Shown one piece after another: positions 16,366 to 25,321 of a stretch of 64,000 nucleotides of DNA. The notes below the pieces were generated by a model. The model had not been told where the DNA came from, searched no databases, and saw only the letters and a list, made by a program, of their open reading frames with translations. Origin of the DNA: Chitinophagaceae bacterium UBA7600 (GTDB taxonomy: Bacteria > Bacteroidota > Bacteroidia > Chitinophagales > Chitinophagaceae); the NCBI GenBank assembly GCA_002478885.1, contig DLKC01000076.1, positions 24,854-88,853 of the forward strand, read 5' to 3'. The position numbers and the translations under genes were made by a program. Every line of letters starts with the position of its first letter. Within the stretch, counting starts at the first letter, position 1.

Positions 16366-17432
16366 TGAATGCAGATCTCCTGCGATATAGTTGCCAGATA
16401 AACCTGCCTGGCTTTGAAGAAGCAGCACAGCGAAAATTGCAAAATGCGAAAGTGCTGGTGATCGGAGCCGGCGGACTGGGATGCCCCGCCGCTCAATACC
16501 TCGCCGCCACAGGTGTGGGAACATTGGCGATCGCTGATGATGATGCTATTTCTATTGGTAATCTGCACAGGCAAATACTGTATACCCCCAATGAAGTTGG
16601 ACAGAAAAAAGTGCTTGTTGCCGTTGAGAAACTGCAACAGCAAAACCCACAGATAAAAATATTGGCGATCAGCTCCCGGATAAATTCCGACAATGCGTTG
16701 GACATCCTCAAAGACTTCGATGTTATACTCGACGGGACTGACAATTTTGAAACCAGATACCTTGTTAACGACGCATGCGTCTTGCTCGGGAAGCCGTTGG
16801 TGTACGGAGCGATCTATCAATACGAAGGGCAGGTAGCCGTCTGGAACCTGGCAAATGCTGATGGCACAAGAACGCCCCATTACCGTGATGTTTTTTCCGA
16901 TGTGGATGCTGCTCAAATTCCTAATTGTGCAGAAGGTGGTGTTATACCAACACTCGCAGGTATTATCGGTTGCATGCAGGCGAATGAAGTGATCAAATAC
17001 ATAACCGGCACCGGCGAAATACTTGCCGGCAAAATATTAATGTTCGATGCGCAGAATATGCAAAGCCGCATTGTGAAGATCGGGAGCGTGAGTAAAACCA
17101 AAGTGACTGCTATAGCTAAAACTCAAACTGTCCCGCTCGTTTCGGTTAATGAGTTTAAAGCATTGATGAACGATAATAATATCGAACTGGTGGATGTGAG
17201 AATGGATGAGGAAAGGTTGCGCTTCAATATTGGCGGAAAACATATTCCCATTGCCTTATTGGAAGAACGCTTTCACGAAATCGATGCCACTAAAAAAGTG
17301 CTGTTCTATTGTGCTTCAGGCAAACGAAGTGCTGAAGCCGTAAAAAAAATGATGAAGTATAACAGCAATGCTGATGCTTATTCTTTAGATGGCGGTATGA
17401 AGGCGTGGCAGGAAAGCGAATACGTAAAATGA
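16365..17432 (+). CDS. moeB: MoeB-like molybdopterin-synthase adenylyltransferase with C-terminal rhodanese domain
   Basis: This 355-residue E1-like enzyme adenylates the C-terminal Gly-Gly of MoaD. Residues about 1-240 carry the ThiF/MoeB fold: VLVIGAGGLGCPAAQYLA nucleotide loop, DDDAISIGNLHRQILY, and DGTDNFETRYLVND. Residues about 255-355 are a rhodanese domain with active-site Cys in LFYCASGKRSAEAV, which could deliver sulfur, giving an MOCS3-like fusion. The paired zinc CxxC motifs of E. coli MoeB are not seen. The start codon overlaps the mobA stop by one base. The operon ends here, facing moaE. Confidence 0.92.
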   Translation: MNADLLRYSCQINLPGFEEAAQRKLQNAKVLVIGAGGLGCPAAQYLAATGVGTLAIADDDAISIGNLHRQILYTPNEVGQKKVLVAVEKLQQQNPQIKILAISSRINSDNALDILKDFDVILDGTDNFETRYLVNDACVLLGKPLVYGAIYQYEGQVAVWNLANADGTRTPHYRDVFSDVDAAQIPNCAEGGVIPTLAGIIGCMQANEVIKYITGTGEILAGKILMFDAQNMQSRIVKIGSVSKTKVTAIAKTQTVPLVSVNEFKALMNDNNIELVDVRMDEERLRFNIGGKHIPIALLEERFHEIDATKKVLFYCASGKRSAEAVKKMMKYNSNADAYSLDGGMKAWQESEYVK

Positions 17433-17467
17433 AAATTGCTAATGCCTGCTTCGTTTAGCCCGCTGAT

Positions 17468-17887
17468 TTACGGATGTGCGGCAACCCAAACCTCTCCGTC
17501 TTCAAATATTTCCTTTTTCCAGATGGGAACAGTTTGTTTCAGCGTGTCAATAATATAGCGGCAGGCTTCGAAGGCCGCATCACGGTGCGCAGCTGCAACA
17601 GCAATTACTACGGGTACTTCGCCAACGTTAAGCACACCCGTTCTGTGATGTACGACAACGCTATGCAAAGGCCAGCGATCAAAAGCATGGTCTGCGATCT
17701 TTTGCATTTCACTTATCGCCATTTTTTCGTACGCTTCAAACTCGAGCCGTAACACAGTTTTGCCTTTTGTTTTATTCCGAACCGTTCCGATAAATACGTC
17801 AATGCCGCCACACTCAGGCGACATAACGCTTTCAATGCAATACGAAATATCCAAAGCGACATCCAGAATCTTTATTTCTGCTTTCAT
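17468..17887 (-). CDS. moaE: MoaE, molybdopterin synthase large subunit
   Basis: MoaE converts cPMP to molybdopterin using thiocarboxylated MoaD. The 139-residue protein has the family core HRTGVLNVGEVPVVIAVAAA, then HRDAAFEACRYIID, then the C-terminal VPIWKKEIFEDGEVWV with the active-site lysines. It is on the minus strand, 2 bp downstream of moaD, and converges with the moeB end (35 bp gap), so its mRNA may overlap that of the opposing operon. Confidence 0.96.
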   Translation of the reverse strand: MKAEIKILDVALDISYCIESVMSPECGGIDVFIGTVRNKTKGKTVLRLEFEAYEKMAISEMQKIADHAFDRWPLHSVVVHHRTGVLNVGEVPVVIAVAAAHRDAAFEACRYIIDTLKQTVPIWKKEIFEDGEVWVAAHP

Positions 17888-17889
17888 TT

Positions 17890-18129
17890 TTAACCTCCGC
17901 TTACAGGTGGAATAATGGCAACCTCATCGTGCATGTTTATGGGCTGTTCCGCGCCAGCATATTCATTGTTTACCGCGATCATGTAAGATGCGATCTGTTT
18001 CAGCCGTGGATATTTTTGTTCCAATAATTTTTTAAGCGCGGCAACAGATGGCTCATCGAGTTCCACAGGCATTGATGATCTGCCGAAAATGTCTTTTACA
18101 ATGCCAAATGCCAATACCTCAATTGTCAT
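17890..18129 (-). CDS. moaD: MoaD, molybdopterin synthase sulfur carrier
   Basis: This is a 79-residue ubiquitin-like sulfur carrier ending in the required Gly-Gly (IIPPVSGG). The ATG at 18129 gives MTIEVLAFGIVKDIFGRSSM, the normal MoaD N-terminus. A longer frame back to 18213 would read through an intergenic repeat unit and is rejected. Its C-terminus is adenylated by MoeB, thiocarboxylated, and used by MoaE, encoded 2 bp downstream. Confidence 0.93.
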   Translation of the reverse strand: MTIEVLAFGIVKDIFGRSSMPVELDEPSVAALKKLLEQKYPRLKQIASYMIAVNNEYAGAEQPINMHDEVAIIPPVSGG

Positions 18130-18140
18130 GTTGTTTTTTT

Positions 18141-18195
18141 TGTACCGGGCTGCGGCAACAGAATGCTTCTTTTGTTGCGTCGCACACTTGTGCTG
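18141..18195 (+). repeat. intergenic repeat unit, short form, F
   Basis: The outer end ACCGGGCTGCGG starts at 18145. The core is at 18175-18185, then ACTTGTGCTGC. The unit lies just upstream of moaD, in the region between divergent moaD and mocA. Confidence 0.8.
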
Positions 18196-18303
18196 CATAA
18201 CAGCATGCAGCAAACCTGCAACAGCCTAAACAAAACTAAATAAACATCACAAAGTGAAGCAGGTTAAATTTTCCCTTCGTTTATTTGGCATAATTTCATC
18301 AAT

Positions 18304-18894
18304 ATGATAACGGCCATTGTTCTTGCTGCAGGTCTTTCAAAGCGCATGGGTAAGGCGAACAAAATGCTGTTGCCCTACAAAGGCAAACCGGTTATTGCAG
18401 TCACGGTTGACAATATTGTTGCGGCAGGCGTCAGCGATATAGTTGTTGTAACCGGTTTTGAACAAGAGAAGATACAGGAAGTGCTTAATACACGTCCTGT
18501 GCGAATTATGAGCAACCCCGACTATGAAAAGGGTATGACAACGTCCATACAAAAGGGCATCGCACATGCTAAAGGCAATGGCTACATGATTTGTCTTGGA
18601 GACATGATCCATATCATGCCGGGGGAATACACATTGCTTACACACCGGTTTAACCAGGCTTACACCGCAAATAGTGCTTGTATTGTTGTGCCGTTTTACA
18701 AGGCCGGAAAGGGTAACCCGGTAATTTTTTCCCGGCATTATCATAATGATATTATGAGCAACACTGATATGGAAGGTTGTAAAAACATCGTACAGGCCAA
18801 CAAGCAAAACATCGTTGCAGTGGAAATGGAAAACGCCCATATTCTTAGCGACCTTGATTACCCCGAAGACTATGCTAAGCTCAATAATGAATAA
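18304..18894 (+). CDS. mocA: MocA-like nucleotidyltransferase (molybdenum cofactor cytidylyltransferase)
   Basis: This 196-residue protein is of the MobA-like NTP-transferase family. The N-terminus ITAIVLAAGLSKRMGKANKMLLPYKGKP is the nucleotide-binding signature, followed by VVVTGFEQEKI and a Mg site in ICLGDMIHI. The family member MocA makes the cytosine dinucleotide form of Moco used by xanthine-oxidase-type enzymes such as CoxL. The nearby cox genes support that role over MGD synthesis, but CTP versus GTP specificity cannot be read with certainty. It is divergent from moaD and followed by a repeat unit. Confidence 0.85.
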   Translation: MITAIVLAAGLSKRMGKANKMLLPYKGKPVIAVTVDNIVAAGVSDIVVVTGFEQEKIQEVLNTRPVRIMSNPDYEKGMTTSIQKGIAHAKGNGYMICLGDMIHIMPGEYTLLTHRFNQAYTANSACIVVPFYKAGKGNPVIFSRHYHNDIMSNTDMEGCKNIVQANKQNIVAVEMENAHILSDLDYPEDYAKLNNE

Positions 18895-18898
18895 GGCG

Positions 18899-18950
18899 TT
18901 GAAGCGTGCGACGCAACAATTGTTGCCCTGTTGGTAAAAGCCGGGATCAA
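18899..18950 (-). repeat. intergenic repeat unit, short form, R
   Basis: TTGAAGCGTGCGACGCAAC has its core at 18906-18916. The outer end AAAGCCGGGATCAAAAAA is at about 18937-18953. It starts 5 bp past the mocA stop. Confidence 0.82.
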
Positions 18951-18987
18951 AAAAATATGTATCGCTGTACTGGGGTAACAATAAATC

Positions 18988-19017
18988 TTGGTTTTTTAAT
19001 TTAAATAAATACTTTAG
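18988..19017 (+). promoter_or_regulatory. possible Bacteroidota-type promoter for the 7TMR kinase
   Basis: TTG at 18988-18990 is 19 nt from TACTTTAG at 19010-19017, one mismatch from the TAnnTTTG -7 element. It lies about 40 bp before the chosen start. This is a pattern match only. Confidence 0.4.
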
Positions 19018-19058
19018 TTTAGACATTGATTAATTCCCTTACCCCCAAGGCAAAACCG

Positions 19059-21143
19059 ATGTTTTTGAAAATTAGAACGCTCGTACTCCTATCCCTTTTA
19101 TTTTTTTATGCGGGTGCACAAACGCCTGAAACAGTTCTGTCGGCAGGTGCCGGTGTGGTTGTTTCCCAGGGTCAATATTATGTCGACCATTCCTGTTCTT
19201 TCAGTTTCGATAAAATAAGCGATACAACTTCCCGGAAAATATTGTTAAGCGGCCAGTTGGAGAACGTGGCCGTGCAGGACGATATTGATTGTTACTGGAT
19301 AAAATTTGTACTGGCCAACAAGGATAATAACAACAACGAGTGGCTGGTTGACTTTGGCAGCTGGACACATGTTCAGGCTTACTATGGTGATGATGTGCGG
19401 GGTTACCGGCAAAAGACCGCCGGGGTAGTGTTGCCCTATTCGCAGAGAGACTATGCCATTGGTGGAAGAAGTCTTGTTATGCTTGACATTCCCAAAGGCA
19501 GCGAGCTAACGATGTACGTGCAATTAAAAACAGGCATTGATTATATGGAAAGGCCGGTAAACCTGTCCTGCTCGGTTTACTCAAAATCAGCCGTGATCGA
19601 TACCGAGAACATAAAACAAAATGCACTCTACTTTTTTACAGGTCTTTACATTGTGATGTTTCTCTATAACCTTTTTGTGTACTTTACTATCAGGGAAAAG
19701 AGTTATCTCTATTATCTATTCATTATCTTTTTTGCATTGGGCGCCTGCTGGCAAAATACAGGGTACTCGATTGTTTTCTTAAAAGATATTAGCTCATTTC
19801 CGGCGCAAAAAACAAATGCAGATGTTGTGGTGTCTTCGATATTTGGTATTGTGCTTATATTGTTTACACGCATATCGCTGAACGCGCAACAAAGCTCGCC
19901 GCGTATCAATAAAATATTTTCGGGCATTATTGTGGCGTTGGTGCTGGTAGTAATACCTGTTTTTTGGGGCAACTCCTTGCTGGCAACCAATCTTTCTTCT
20001 TTGCTTGGACTTATAACAACAGCGCTTATTATTGTAACATCTGTAAGAGCTTACAGGCAAAAGTATCCTTCATCAGGGCTTTTTCTTTTGGCCAACGGTA
20101 TTTTTATGATCAGCATTTTTGTCTACCTTTTGTTGCTGATGATTGGCGTAGGCAACACGGTGCTGGTGGGTTTTTTGCTGCCATTGGGATCTGCGCTGCA
20201 GATTATATTTTACTCAATGGCCCTCGGTAACAGCATCAATGTATTAAAAAGGCAAAATGCGGAAAGCCAGGGCAAGATAATTGAACAATTAAGGCTTTAC
20301 AGCGAGTTGCAGGATAAGATCAATAAAGAGCTCGAACAAAAAGTAGAGGAGCGAACCCGTGAGTTGAAAGAATCGCAGCAGCAAATGCTCCAGCAGGAAA
20401 AACTGGCCTCGCTTGGTGAGGTAACCGCCGGTGTTGCCCATGAAATTCAGAACCCGCTTAATTTTATTATGAATTTTTCTGAGCTGAACGATGAGCTTAT
20501 TGAGGAGATGGACACTGAGGTTAGTGACGGTAATCTTGACGCAGCCAGGCAACTGTCAGGCGAAATAAAAGAAAATATGGAAAAAATCCTGGTCCACGGC
20601 AAAAGGGTTGATTCCATTGTGAAAGGTATGCTGCAGCTTACCAGGACAGATCCCGGGCAAAAAGAAATGACCGACGTTAACGCAATGTGTGAAGAATTTA
20701 TCGGACTTAGCTTTCACGGGTTGAGGGCGAAAGACAAAAGCTTTAATGCTTCTATGGAAAAGCACTTTGACTCCGCAGCGGGCAATGTTAGCGTGAACAA
20801 ACAAGATGTAGGCCGGGTGCTGCTGAATCTTTTTACCAACGCATTCTATGCCGTTAATGAAAAACAACAAGACCACCGGGAGGGCTACACGCCACTGGTT
20901 ACGGTAACAACAAAACGAAACACCGACAGCCTTGAAATAGTGATACGCGATAATGGAAACGGCATTCCTCAAAAAGTGCGTGATAAAATTTTTCAACCAT
21001 TTTTTACCACAAAACCAACAGGTAATGGCACCGGCCTCGGGCTCTCCATCAGTTACGAAATTATTAAGGAGCACGGGGGAAGCATCAAATTCAATACAGA
21101 AGAAGGCAGCTTTGCGGAGTTTATTATTACGCTTCCGGTGTAG
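19059..21143 (+). CDS. 7TMR-DISM sensor histidine kinase
   Basis: This is a membrane histidine kinase of 694 residues from the ATG at 19059, giving signal peptide MFLKIRTLVLLSLLFFYAGAQ. An extracellular DISM-type sensing domain (about 20-185) is followed by seven hydrophobic segments (about 190-390) and a coiled coil. The HisKA domain has phospho-acceptor His461 in GVAHEIQNPLNF. The HATPase domain shows NLFTNAFYAV, DNGNGIP, FQPFFTTKPTGNGTGLGLS. No response regulator gene adjoins it, so its partner is elsewhere. A TTG start 33 bp earlier is possible but would mask the signal peptide. Confidence 0.9.
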   Translation: MFLKIRTLVLLSLLFFYAGAQTPETVLSAGAGVVVSQGQYYVDHSCSFSFDKISDTTSRKILLSGQLENVAVQDDIDCYWIKFVLANKDNNNNEWLVDFGSWTHVQAYYGDDVRGYRQKTAGVVLPYSQRDYAIGGRSLVMLDIPKGSELTMYVQLKTGIDYMERPVNLSCSVYSKSAVIDTENIKQNALYFFTGLYIVMFLYNLFVYFTIREKSYLYYLFIIFFALGACWQNTGYSIVFLKDISSFPAQKTNADVVVSSIFGIVLILFTRISLNAQQSSPRINKIFSGIIVALVLVVIPVFWGNSLLATNLSSLLGLITTALIIVTSVRAYRQKYPSSGLFLLANGIFMISIFVYLLLLMIGVGNTVLVGFLLPLGSALQIIFYSMALGNSINVLKRQNAESQGKIIEQLRLYSELQDKINKELEQKVEERTRELKESQQQMLQQEKLASLGEVTAGVAHEIQNPLNFIMNFSELNDELIEEMDTEVSDGNLDAARQLSGEIKENMEKILVHGKRVDSIVKGMLQLTRTDPGQKEMTDVNAMCEEFIGLSFHGLRAKDKSFNASMEKHFDSAAGNVSVNKQDVGRVLLNLFTNAFYAVNEKQQDHREGYTPLVTVTTKRNTDSLEIVIRDNGNGIPQKVRDKIFQPFFTTKPTGNGTGLGLSISYEIIKEHGGSIKFNTEEGSFAEFIITLPV

Positions 21144-21191
21144 TTTATTTTTCTGGTCAGCAGATATTGTATTAGTGTTGAAATAATTTGG

Positions 21192-21417
21192 TAGCCGGCT
21201 GTTTGCGATGCGGTCATCGCCTGTAGCGATTGTGCAGGCTTGTCCGGCATCAACCACTTCGGCGGTTGGGCCATAAGTCAGCAGGGAGGGAATACCGGGA
21301 GTATTTGCAATATTGTAAAACACTTTCGGTTGAAGTACTGCGATGTTCCTGGTTTGTTCTGCAGTACAAGAGTGCGACGCAAGTGCAGCTGCCCAAAGCA
21401 TCAAAGCCGGCTACCAA
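21192..21417. repeat. inward-facing repeat pair: long form F (diverged) and short form R
   Basis: The 328 bp between the kinase gene and the next gene hold mainly this pair. The F unit (about 21192-21260) starts GTAGCCGGCT and contains the long-form hairpin piece CGATTGTGCAGG-CTTGT-CCGGC. The R unit (21364-21417) reads GTACAAGAGTGCGACGCAAG with its core at 21372-21382, and ends AAAGCCGGCTACC. Confidence 0.7.
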
Positions 21418-21471
21418 AACGTTAAAAACGCAAAGCATTTTATTCATCATTCATAAACAACCTCACATTTT

Positions 21472-23619
21472 ATGAGCCAGTTTGACTTTCCCCGCATTAA
21501 CTTCCATGGCAAAGCGTTTCTTGATACGCCAACGGCAAACAATGGATACATACCTTTTATCACTATGTTCGATCAGAGTGAATCAGGTGTGTTCGTGCCT
21601 CCAAGAATTTATTTTGACGACCAGCATCAACCTCCACAGGGTTTTCCCATCCTTAAAGACAATAATAATGTGCCGTATGTGCCCATCCCTATAACGCTTG
21701 ATGACTTTCAACAATGGGCAACAACGCCCCTTGGTTCATACCCTGCGGATGCCGGCTATTTGGATTATTACAAAACGCTTGGTAACTATAATATGAACCC
21801 TGGTTACTGGAATTATTATGGCGATTTAAGTATAGCCACAAAAGATGTGTTTGTAACGGGGTTAACCATTAATAATGCCGATAACAAACCCGTTACATAT
21901 ACAAAAGACAATATTGCCGATTGCACCGACCCCATTGCATCACTTTTTGGTGCAGAGTTTTCATTCAATGATGACTACTTTTCTCCCAAAGCAAGAACTA
22001 CCGCCTATATGTGCGATGTTGATTCTGAAGGGCAATTGTGCACGCAAATATTTTGCAGCCAGGCTGGTTTATACTTGGCGAACAACAATAGTAATACTAC
22101 CTTTTTTAAAGGAAGGCCAGTAAAATCGACTGTTCATTTTATGAACATTAACCGGGTGCTGAACTACGCCGAAAAAATACCAATGGGTGGCTCCGCAACC
22201 TTTTATTCGATGTTGGAAGTGGATTCAGACAGCGAGATAATGCAGTTGATTAAACCACATGTGAAAGGCGAAGTAGGGGGACTTTTTATTAAGCTGATGA
22301 TTCACGAAGTTTTTGAGGTGAGAAATCCTGACTATTCAACAATGCCGGTTAAGCAAATCAATACTGTAAGGGGCAATAAAATTCCTGTTCCCAAAAACCC
22401 TGCGAAAGTTTCCATTACCGGTTCCATTACGCCATGGTTCAGCGGCGATATGAAAACAAATTCTATCAGCAGGATCATGAAAAATGCGGCTGCTGATATA
22501 TACAATATTGATTTTAGCAATAACAAAATAGATCCGGCCTACCCAATACCTAAGGGCAGTCCTGCACTGGGAATTCCAACATCGGTAAATTTAGGGCCGG
22601 TGCCCTTTGTAGTGCAGCCTTTCTTGTCTTTGCTTACGCTTGATCTATCCAATATGCTTACGGAATACGGCGCTGACCCGGGAGAGATACCTTCCTTTGC
22701 CGGGGCTACCGATATACCACCCTTTGAAACTTTTCATACCTACGATTATGGGCAGTTGGATATTTACTTTCAGCCCGATTCCGGAGGTACTCCTGTGTTA
22801 ATGGGCAGTGTAACGCATGGCGATAACTATAGCATGGATAGATTCCTGGAGAACGCAGGGATGATTGATCTGCCGTTAACTGCAATAAATTATATGCAAG
22901 GCTATTTTTATATGCAAACCGGAACAAAAAGGCTGCTTACAGAAAACGACCTGTACATACTCACGGACCAGCAAGGAATGTATGCAGAACAAAACCAGCA
23001 ACAAGCCAATCTTTATATGGTTGACGGGCTGCCACTGGTACCGTGCACAATTAGAGCATTTAATAGGGGAGTGCCCATAAGTGCCCTGGAACCCGTAACA
23101 ATAACGGTACAGGGAGCAAACATGAGTACGGGTAATGTGACCAATTATCCGAATACGCAAATTTATGACGGCTTGCAATATACCTTCCCGGTTGATACGG
23201 AAGGTTGCACCACGTACGTGTTCCCCACCAACACCGATGAAAACTTTCCCACAGCACCTGGTACGGCCCCCTTTGTCTATTTTGCCATGAATGCGCCGAT
23301 TTTCGTTTGCCGTGTGCTATCTGCCGAGCCCGAACTTGAGCCGTACTTAAGTGGTCAGCAACCGGTAACATGGGAGGTTATATTTAACTATGTTCTGCAG
23401 TTGTACAAAACCGTATACCCGATAATGGATGCTGAGTTACCAATAGAAGAATCTGTCTGGAATGATGCGTTTATTCAAAGTAAAATAAGCGAGTTAACCA
23501 ATTTGAACAACTGGAATGAACCCATGTTTATGCCATTGACCCGCGATATGTCGGCAACACAGCGGCAACTGTTGCAAATGTGGATCGCCCAGTCTCAGCA
23601 AATAAATAATCAATTTTAA
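21472..23619 (+). CDS. hypothetical protein, 715 aa, not recognised
   Basis: I do not recognise a family. The protein has no signal peptide or membrane segment and opens MSQFDFPRINFHGKAFLDTP. It is rich in Asn, Tyr, Pro and Phe with low lysine, and looks like a large all-beta protein. Paired aromatic segments (YPADAGYLDYYKTLG, MNPGYWNYYGDLS) and several Cys (TAYMCDVDSEGQLCTQIFC) stand out. The next gene, 10 bp downstream, encodes a lipoprotein, so the two probably act together. No catalytic motif is visible. A stretched frame over 2.1 kb with normal codon use makes it a real gene. Confidence 0.8.
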   Translation: MSQFDFPRINFHGKAFLDTPTANNGYIPFITMFDQSESGVFVPPRIYFDDQHQPPQGFPILKDNNNVPYVPIPITLDDFQQWATTPLGSYPADAGYLDYYKTLGNYNMNPGYWNYYGDLSIATKDVFVTGLTINNADNKPVTYTKDNIADCTDPIASLFGAEFSFNDDYFSPKARTTAYMCDVDSEGQLCTQIFCSQAGLYLANNNSNTTFFKGRPVKSTVHFMNINRVLNYAEKIPMGGSATFYSMLEVDSDSEIMQLIKPHVKGEVGGLFIKLMIHEVFEVRNPDYSTMPVKQINTVRGNKIPVPKNPAKVSITGSITPWFSGDMKTNSISRIMKNAAADIYNIDFSNNKIDPAYPIPKGSPALGIPTSVNLGPVPFVVQPFLSLLTLDLSNMLTEYGADPGEIPSFAGATDIPPFETFHTYDYGQLDIYFQPDSGGTPVLMGSVTHGDNYSMDRFLENAGMIDLPLTAINYMQGYFYMQTGTKRLLTENDLYILTDQQGMYAEQNQQQANLYMVDGLPLVPCTIRAFNRGVPISALEPVTITVQGANMSTGNVTNYPNTQIYDGLQYTFPVDTEGCTTYVFPTNTDENFPTAPGTAPFVYFAMNAPIFVCRVLSAEPELEPYLSGQQPVTWEVIFNYVLQLYKTVYPIMDAELPIEESVWNDAFIQSKISELTNLNNWNEPMFMPLTRDMSATQRQLLQMWIAQSQQINNQF

Positions 23620-23629
23620 ACCATCACAC

Positions 23630-25087
23630 ATGAACAGATCAGTTTTAAATAACCTGCTCTTTATCGTTTTCATTGGTCTTTTGTGCCAGTGCAACACGCC
23701 AGCCAAAGAAACTGCAGCAAAGCCAAAGCCGAGGCTTGATGCACTTCAGTTAAAAAGCGTAAAGCCTTCCAGCCTTGGCATAGACACAATGCCGTTATAT
23801 TACACATTCGAGCCTTTGCAACTCAATTGCCCCATACCCGCATTACAGTCATTTGTATTTGCGCATGCCAATGGATACTGGATCTTCATTGGTGGAGAGA
23901 AGAAAGGTTTTCATGGTACCGATAATGATCCCCCGCCATTCAAAGCAAAAGTGGCGAATGATTCTATATGGGTGATCGATCCCGGCGGGCAGCATAGCTG
24001 GAGCACGGTGGTGCCTTCGTCACTCAGCATGGTGCTGAGCGCTACCAATGCAGCGTATACGCAAAATGGACAATCCCTCTACATATGTGGTGGCTACACC
24101 CGCAGCGATCCTGATGCGCCAAATTTTAATACCACCTCCAATACTTTTCTTGAGATCAATCTGAGTGCGTTAATAGGTTATGTGCAAACGGGCGGTAATG
24201 GCAACCCGCTAAGCAGCGTAATCACCAAACAAATTCAAAGTCCGTATGTGCAGGTAACGGGTGGCGCATTAATGCAGGTTGGTAGTTATTTTTATCTTAT
24301 CGGTGGACAGAATTATAATGCGGAGTATAATGCCGGAACTACCGGGGATTACACCAATGCTATCCGCCGGTTCAGCCTGCAGCAGCAGGGCGGGAATTGG
24401 GTTATCGCCGATACGGCCTCTTTAATCGATCCTGTAAATCTTCACCGCAGGGATATGAATGTTGTGCCCGGCCCCGGCTCAAACAATTTTGATGCAGTGT
24501 TATATGGTGGGGTATTTACAAAAAATGATCTTGCTTACAGGAATGCCGTTTTTATTGGCGGGCTCACAACGGGCAATCCAACCATCAGCATAGATTCTAC
24601 CGAGCAGATGGCCAATCAATATACCTGCGCATTTGCGACCTATGCCACCAGCGCATATTCCCTTGTGTTTACATCGTTTTTTGGGGGCATCAGTTACGAG
24701 ATCTACAATAAAGACAGTGGCAGGATAGTGGTGGGAGATCAAGGTGTGCCAATGCCATTCTCCAATATTGTTTCAACCGTTGTGTCAGATGGCGTACATG
24801 GTTCTTATGAGTTATTGCAGGTACCCCCGGCAGGCCCCTTGCTGCCCGGCTACATAGGGGCCAATGCCTGCTTTATTCCGGTGCCGGCTTTTGAAATGCA
24901 AAACAGGGCTGGTTTACTCGATCTCGATAAGATCAACAGCGATACAACATATAAGTGCCATATCGGCTACCTGTTTGGCGGCATTGTTTCCGACGGGCCA
25001 ACGTCAGGCACAACGCCTGACAAATATGTGCCTACCTATGCCAACCCGGTATTGTATAAGGTTTATTTGAATTTTCCACCGATGTGA
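23630..25087 (+). CDS. propeller-like lipoprotein, partner of the upstream hypothetical
   Basis: This 485-residue lipoprotein has signal peptide and lipobox in MNRSVLNNLLFIVFIGLLCQC, with Cys22 as the lipidation site. Recurrent Gly-Gly strands such as IFIGGEKKG, LYICGGYTRSD, FYLIGGQNYN, AVLYGGVFTKND and GYLFGGIVSDG suggest a kelch/galactose-oxidase-like beta-propeller. The copper-ligand Tyr-Cys pattern of galactose oxidase was not found, so a binding rather than catalytic role is more likely (inference). It starts 10 bp after the upstream unknown gene. Confidence 0.8.
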   Translation: MNRSVLNNLLFIVFIGLLCQCNTPAKETAAKPKPRLDALQLKSVKPSSLGIDTMPLYYTFEPLQLNCPIPALQSFVFAHANGYWIFIGGEKKGFHGTDNDPPPFKAKVANDSIWVIDPGGQHSWSTVVPSSLSMVLSATNAAYTQNGQSLYICGGYTRSDPDAPNFNTTSNTFLEINLSALIGYVQTGGNGNPLSSVITKQIQSPYVQVTGGALMQVGSYFYLIGGQNYNAEYNAGTTGDYTNAIRRFSLQQQGGNWVIADTASLIDPVNLHRRDMNVVPGPGSNNFDAVLYGGVFTKNDLAYRNAVFIGGLTTGNPTISIDSTEQMANQYTCAFATYATSAYSLVFTSFFGGISYEIYNKDSGRIVVGDQGVPMPFSNIVSTVVSDGVHGSYELLQVPPAGPLLPGYIGANACFIPVPAFEMQNRAGLLDLDKINSDTTYKCHIGYLFGGIVSDGPTSGTTPDKYVPTYANPVLYKVYLNFPPM

Positions 25088-25096
25088 TTTTTTATG

Positions 25097-25277
25097 AACC
25101 AGGCATAAGTTTTTCATAGCATCGACAGTTGCGTCGCACTCTTGTACCAAAGAAATGCCCTGAGCTTTTAAATAAAATAAAGTTGGTGCAGGGTTTACGG
25201 TTCACGCATTGACGCCCTGGGTTTTGCAGTACAGGAGTGCGACGCAACGATGCCTGGTAAAGAGATAAAGCCGGGAA
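25097..25277. repeat. inward-facing pair of short-form repeat units (F then R)
   Basis: The F unit at 25097-25147 (core 25129-25139) ends CTCTTGTAC. The R unit at 25229-25277 (core 25237-25247) ends AAAGCCGGGAAC. The 80 bp between them is not repeated elsewhere in the window. The pair lies between convergent genes. Confidence 0.85.
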
Positions 25278-25321
25278 CGCATATCCTTAAAAAACGAAAC
25301 ATGAGAGGTTGCCTGCAATCG

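Noticed and set aside
17890..18213. Longer moaD start giving 107 residues
   Set aside because: The extra 28 residues translate an intergenic repeat unit; the ATG at 18129 gives the normal MoaD N-terminus.
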